Shown: positions 63,701 through 64,000 of the stretch, in pieces | How the letters are laid out: every line of letters starts with the position of its first letter | Numbering within the stretch: the stretch's first letter is position 1 | Origin: Struthidea cinerea | Taxonomy: Eukaryota > Chordata > Aves > Passeriformes > Corcoracidae | Length of the DNA: 64,000 nucleotides | NCBI GenBank assembly: GCA_013397865.1 | Contig: VZTI01002650.1 | Span: 955,607-1,019,606, forward strand | Direction of reading: 5' to 3' | Position numbers and translations under genes: made by a program | Notes under the pieces: generated by a model | Seen by the model: only the letters and a program-made list of their open reading frames with translations | What the model was told of the DNA's origin: nothing | Database searches by the model: none

Positions 63701-64000
63701 GTTTGATTGGCATTCCTGAGGGGATATGGACAGAGCAGGATGTATTAGGACTCATCCCTTTCCCAAAATGTGGTAGAGGCTAGGAAAATCACAAGCCGTG
63801 TCCTGATGTGGTCGTTCTTTGCTGTGCCTTGGTAAACATCAGAAATAATTTTGTTTTACCCACCTGTGGCAGTAGACCTACCTTGTTAGTAGTTTAAACA
63901 GAACTGCTACATCTTTAACAGAGATGATGGGCAGAATAAGCAGTGTTATGGCACAAGCAGGGACTGTCTCCTGGAGCAGGCTGACACTTCAGGAAGCAAA

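Larger units (their letters stand above)
49441..64000 (+). other. 5' part of NHS intron 1
   Basis: Everything after the exon 1 donor belongs to NHS intron 1, which is very long in other vertebrates, and no exon 2 sequence was found. Apart from the listed motifs, the DNA is AT-rich and without recognised coding exons, RNA genes or CR1 copies. It is notably poorer in recognisable repeats than the upstream desert. Regions 53.0-57.5 kb and 58.0-60.6 kb show nothing I can name. Confidence 0.8.

Noticed and set aside
1..64000. CRISPR arrays, tRNA/rRNA genes, bacterial operons
   Set aside because: Nothing resembling spaced direct repeats, cloverleaf tRNA boxes or rRNA was seen; the sequence is a vertebrate chromosome.

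Overview
This window is vertebrate nuclear DNA and almost certainly comes from a bird. It is gene-poor, AT-rich and intron-bearing. Its recognisable interspersed repeats are mainly CR1 LINE fragments, several carrying the typical CR1 3' end with the ATTCTATGA-type repeat. The only gene I can name with confidence is NHS (Nance-Horan syndrome actin regulator), represented by its GC-rich first coding exon on the + strand. I cannot determine the species.

Layout. From 1 to about 48.3 kb is a gene desert that lies 5' of NHS. It holds CR1 copies at about 10.9, 18.9-19.4, 20.9, 28.9 and 33.0-33.8 kb; the 33 kb copy still shows reverse-transcriptase motifs. It also holds two old MIR/L2-like pieces at 19.7 and 24.2 kb, a long polypyrimidine (CTTTTT)n tract at 11.8 kb, an 11-bp tandem repeat at 36.0 kb and a strong MITE-like hairpin at 20.0 kb. 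A short stretch at 41.6-41.8 kb has strikingly coding-like codon usage that I could not assign to any gene.

From about 48.3 to 49.85 kb is the NHS promoter/CpG island, interrupted by a 526-base N gap. The gap hides the start codon and the first part of exon 1. The last 109 codons of exon 1 are visible and end at 49440 with a GTAAGT donor. From 49441 to the window end is the 5' part of NHS intron 1. It contains a 21-bp minisatellite and G-quadruplex-prone runs just after the donor, a TTACGTAA D-box, a perfect small hairpin at 50.4 kb, a long minus-strand open frame at 52 kb with one stop, a possible alternative exon/promoter at 57.7 kb and a (CA)n/(TA)n microsatellite at 60.7 kb.

The longest open frames in the window are artefacts of the N gap or of simple repeats. 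No tRNA, rRNA, CRISPR array or bacterial-type operon was seen. There is one recognised gene, so no multi-gene system can be inferred. The most promising unexplained signals are the 41.6 kb coding-like block, the 52 kb open frame and the two hairpins.
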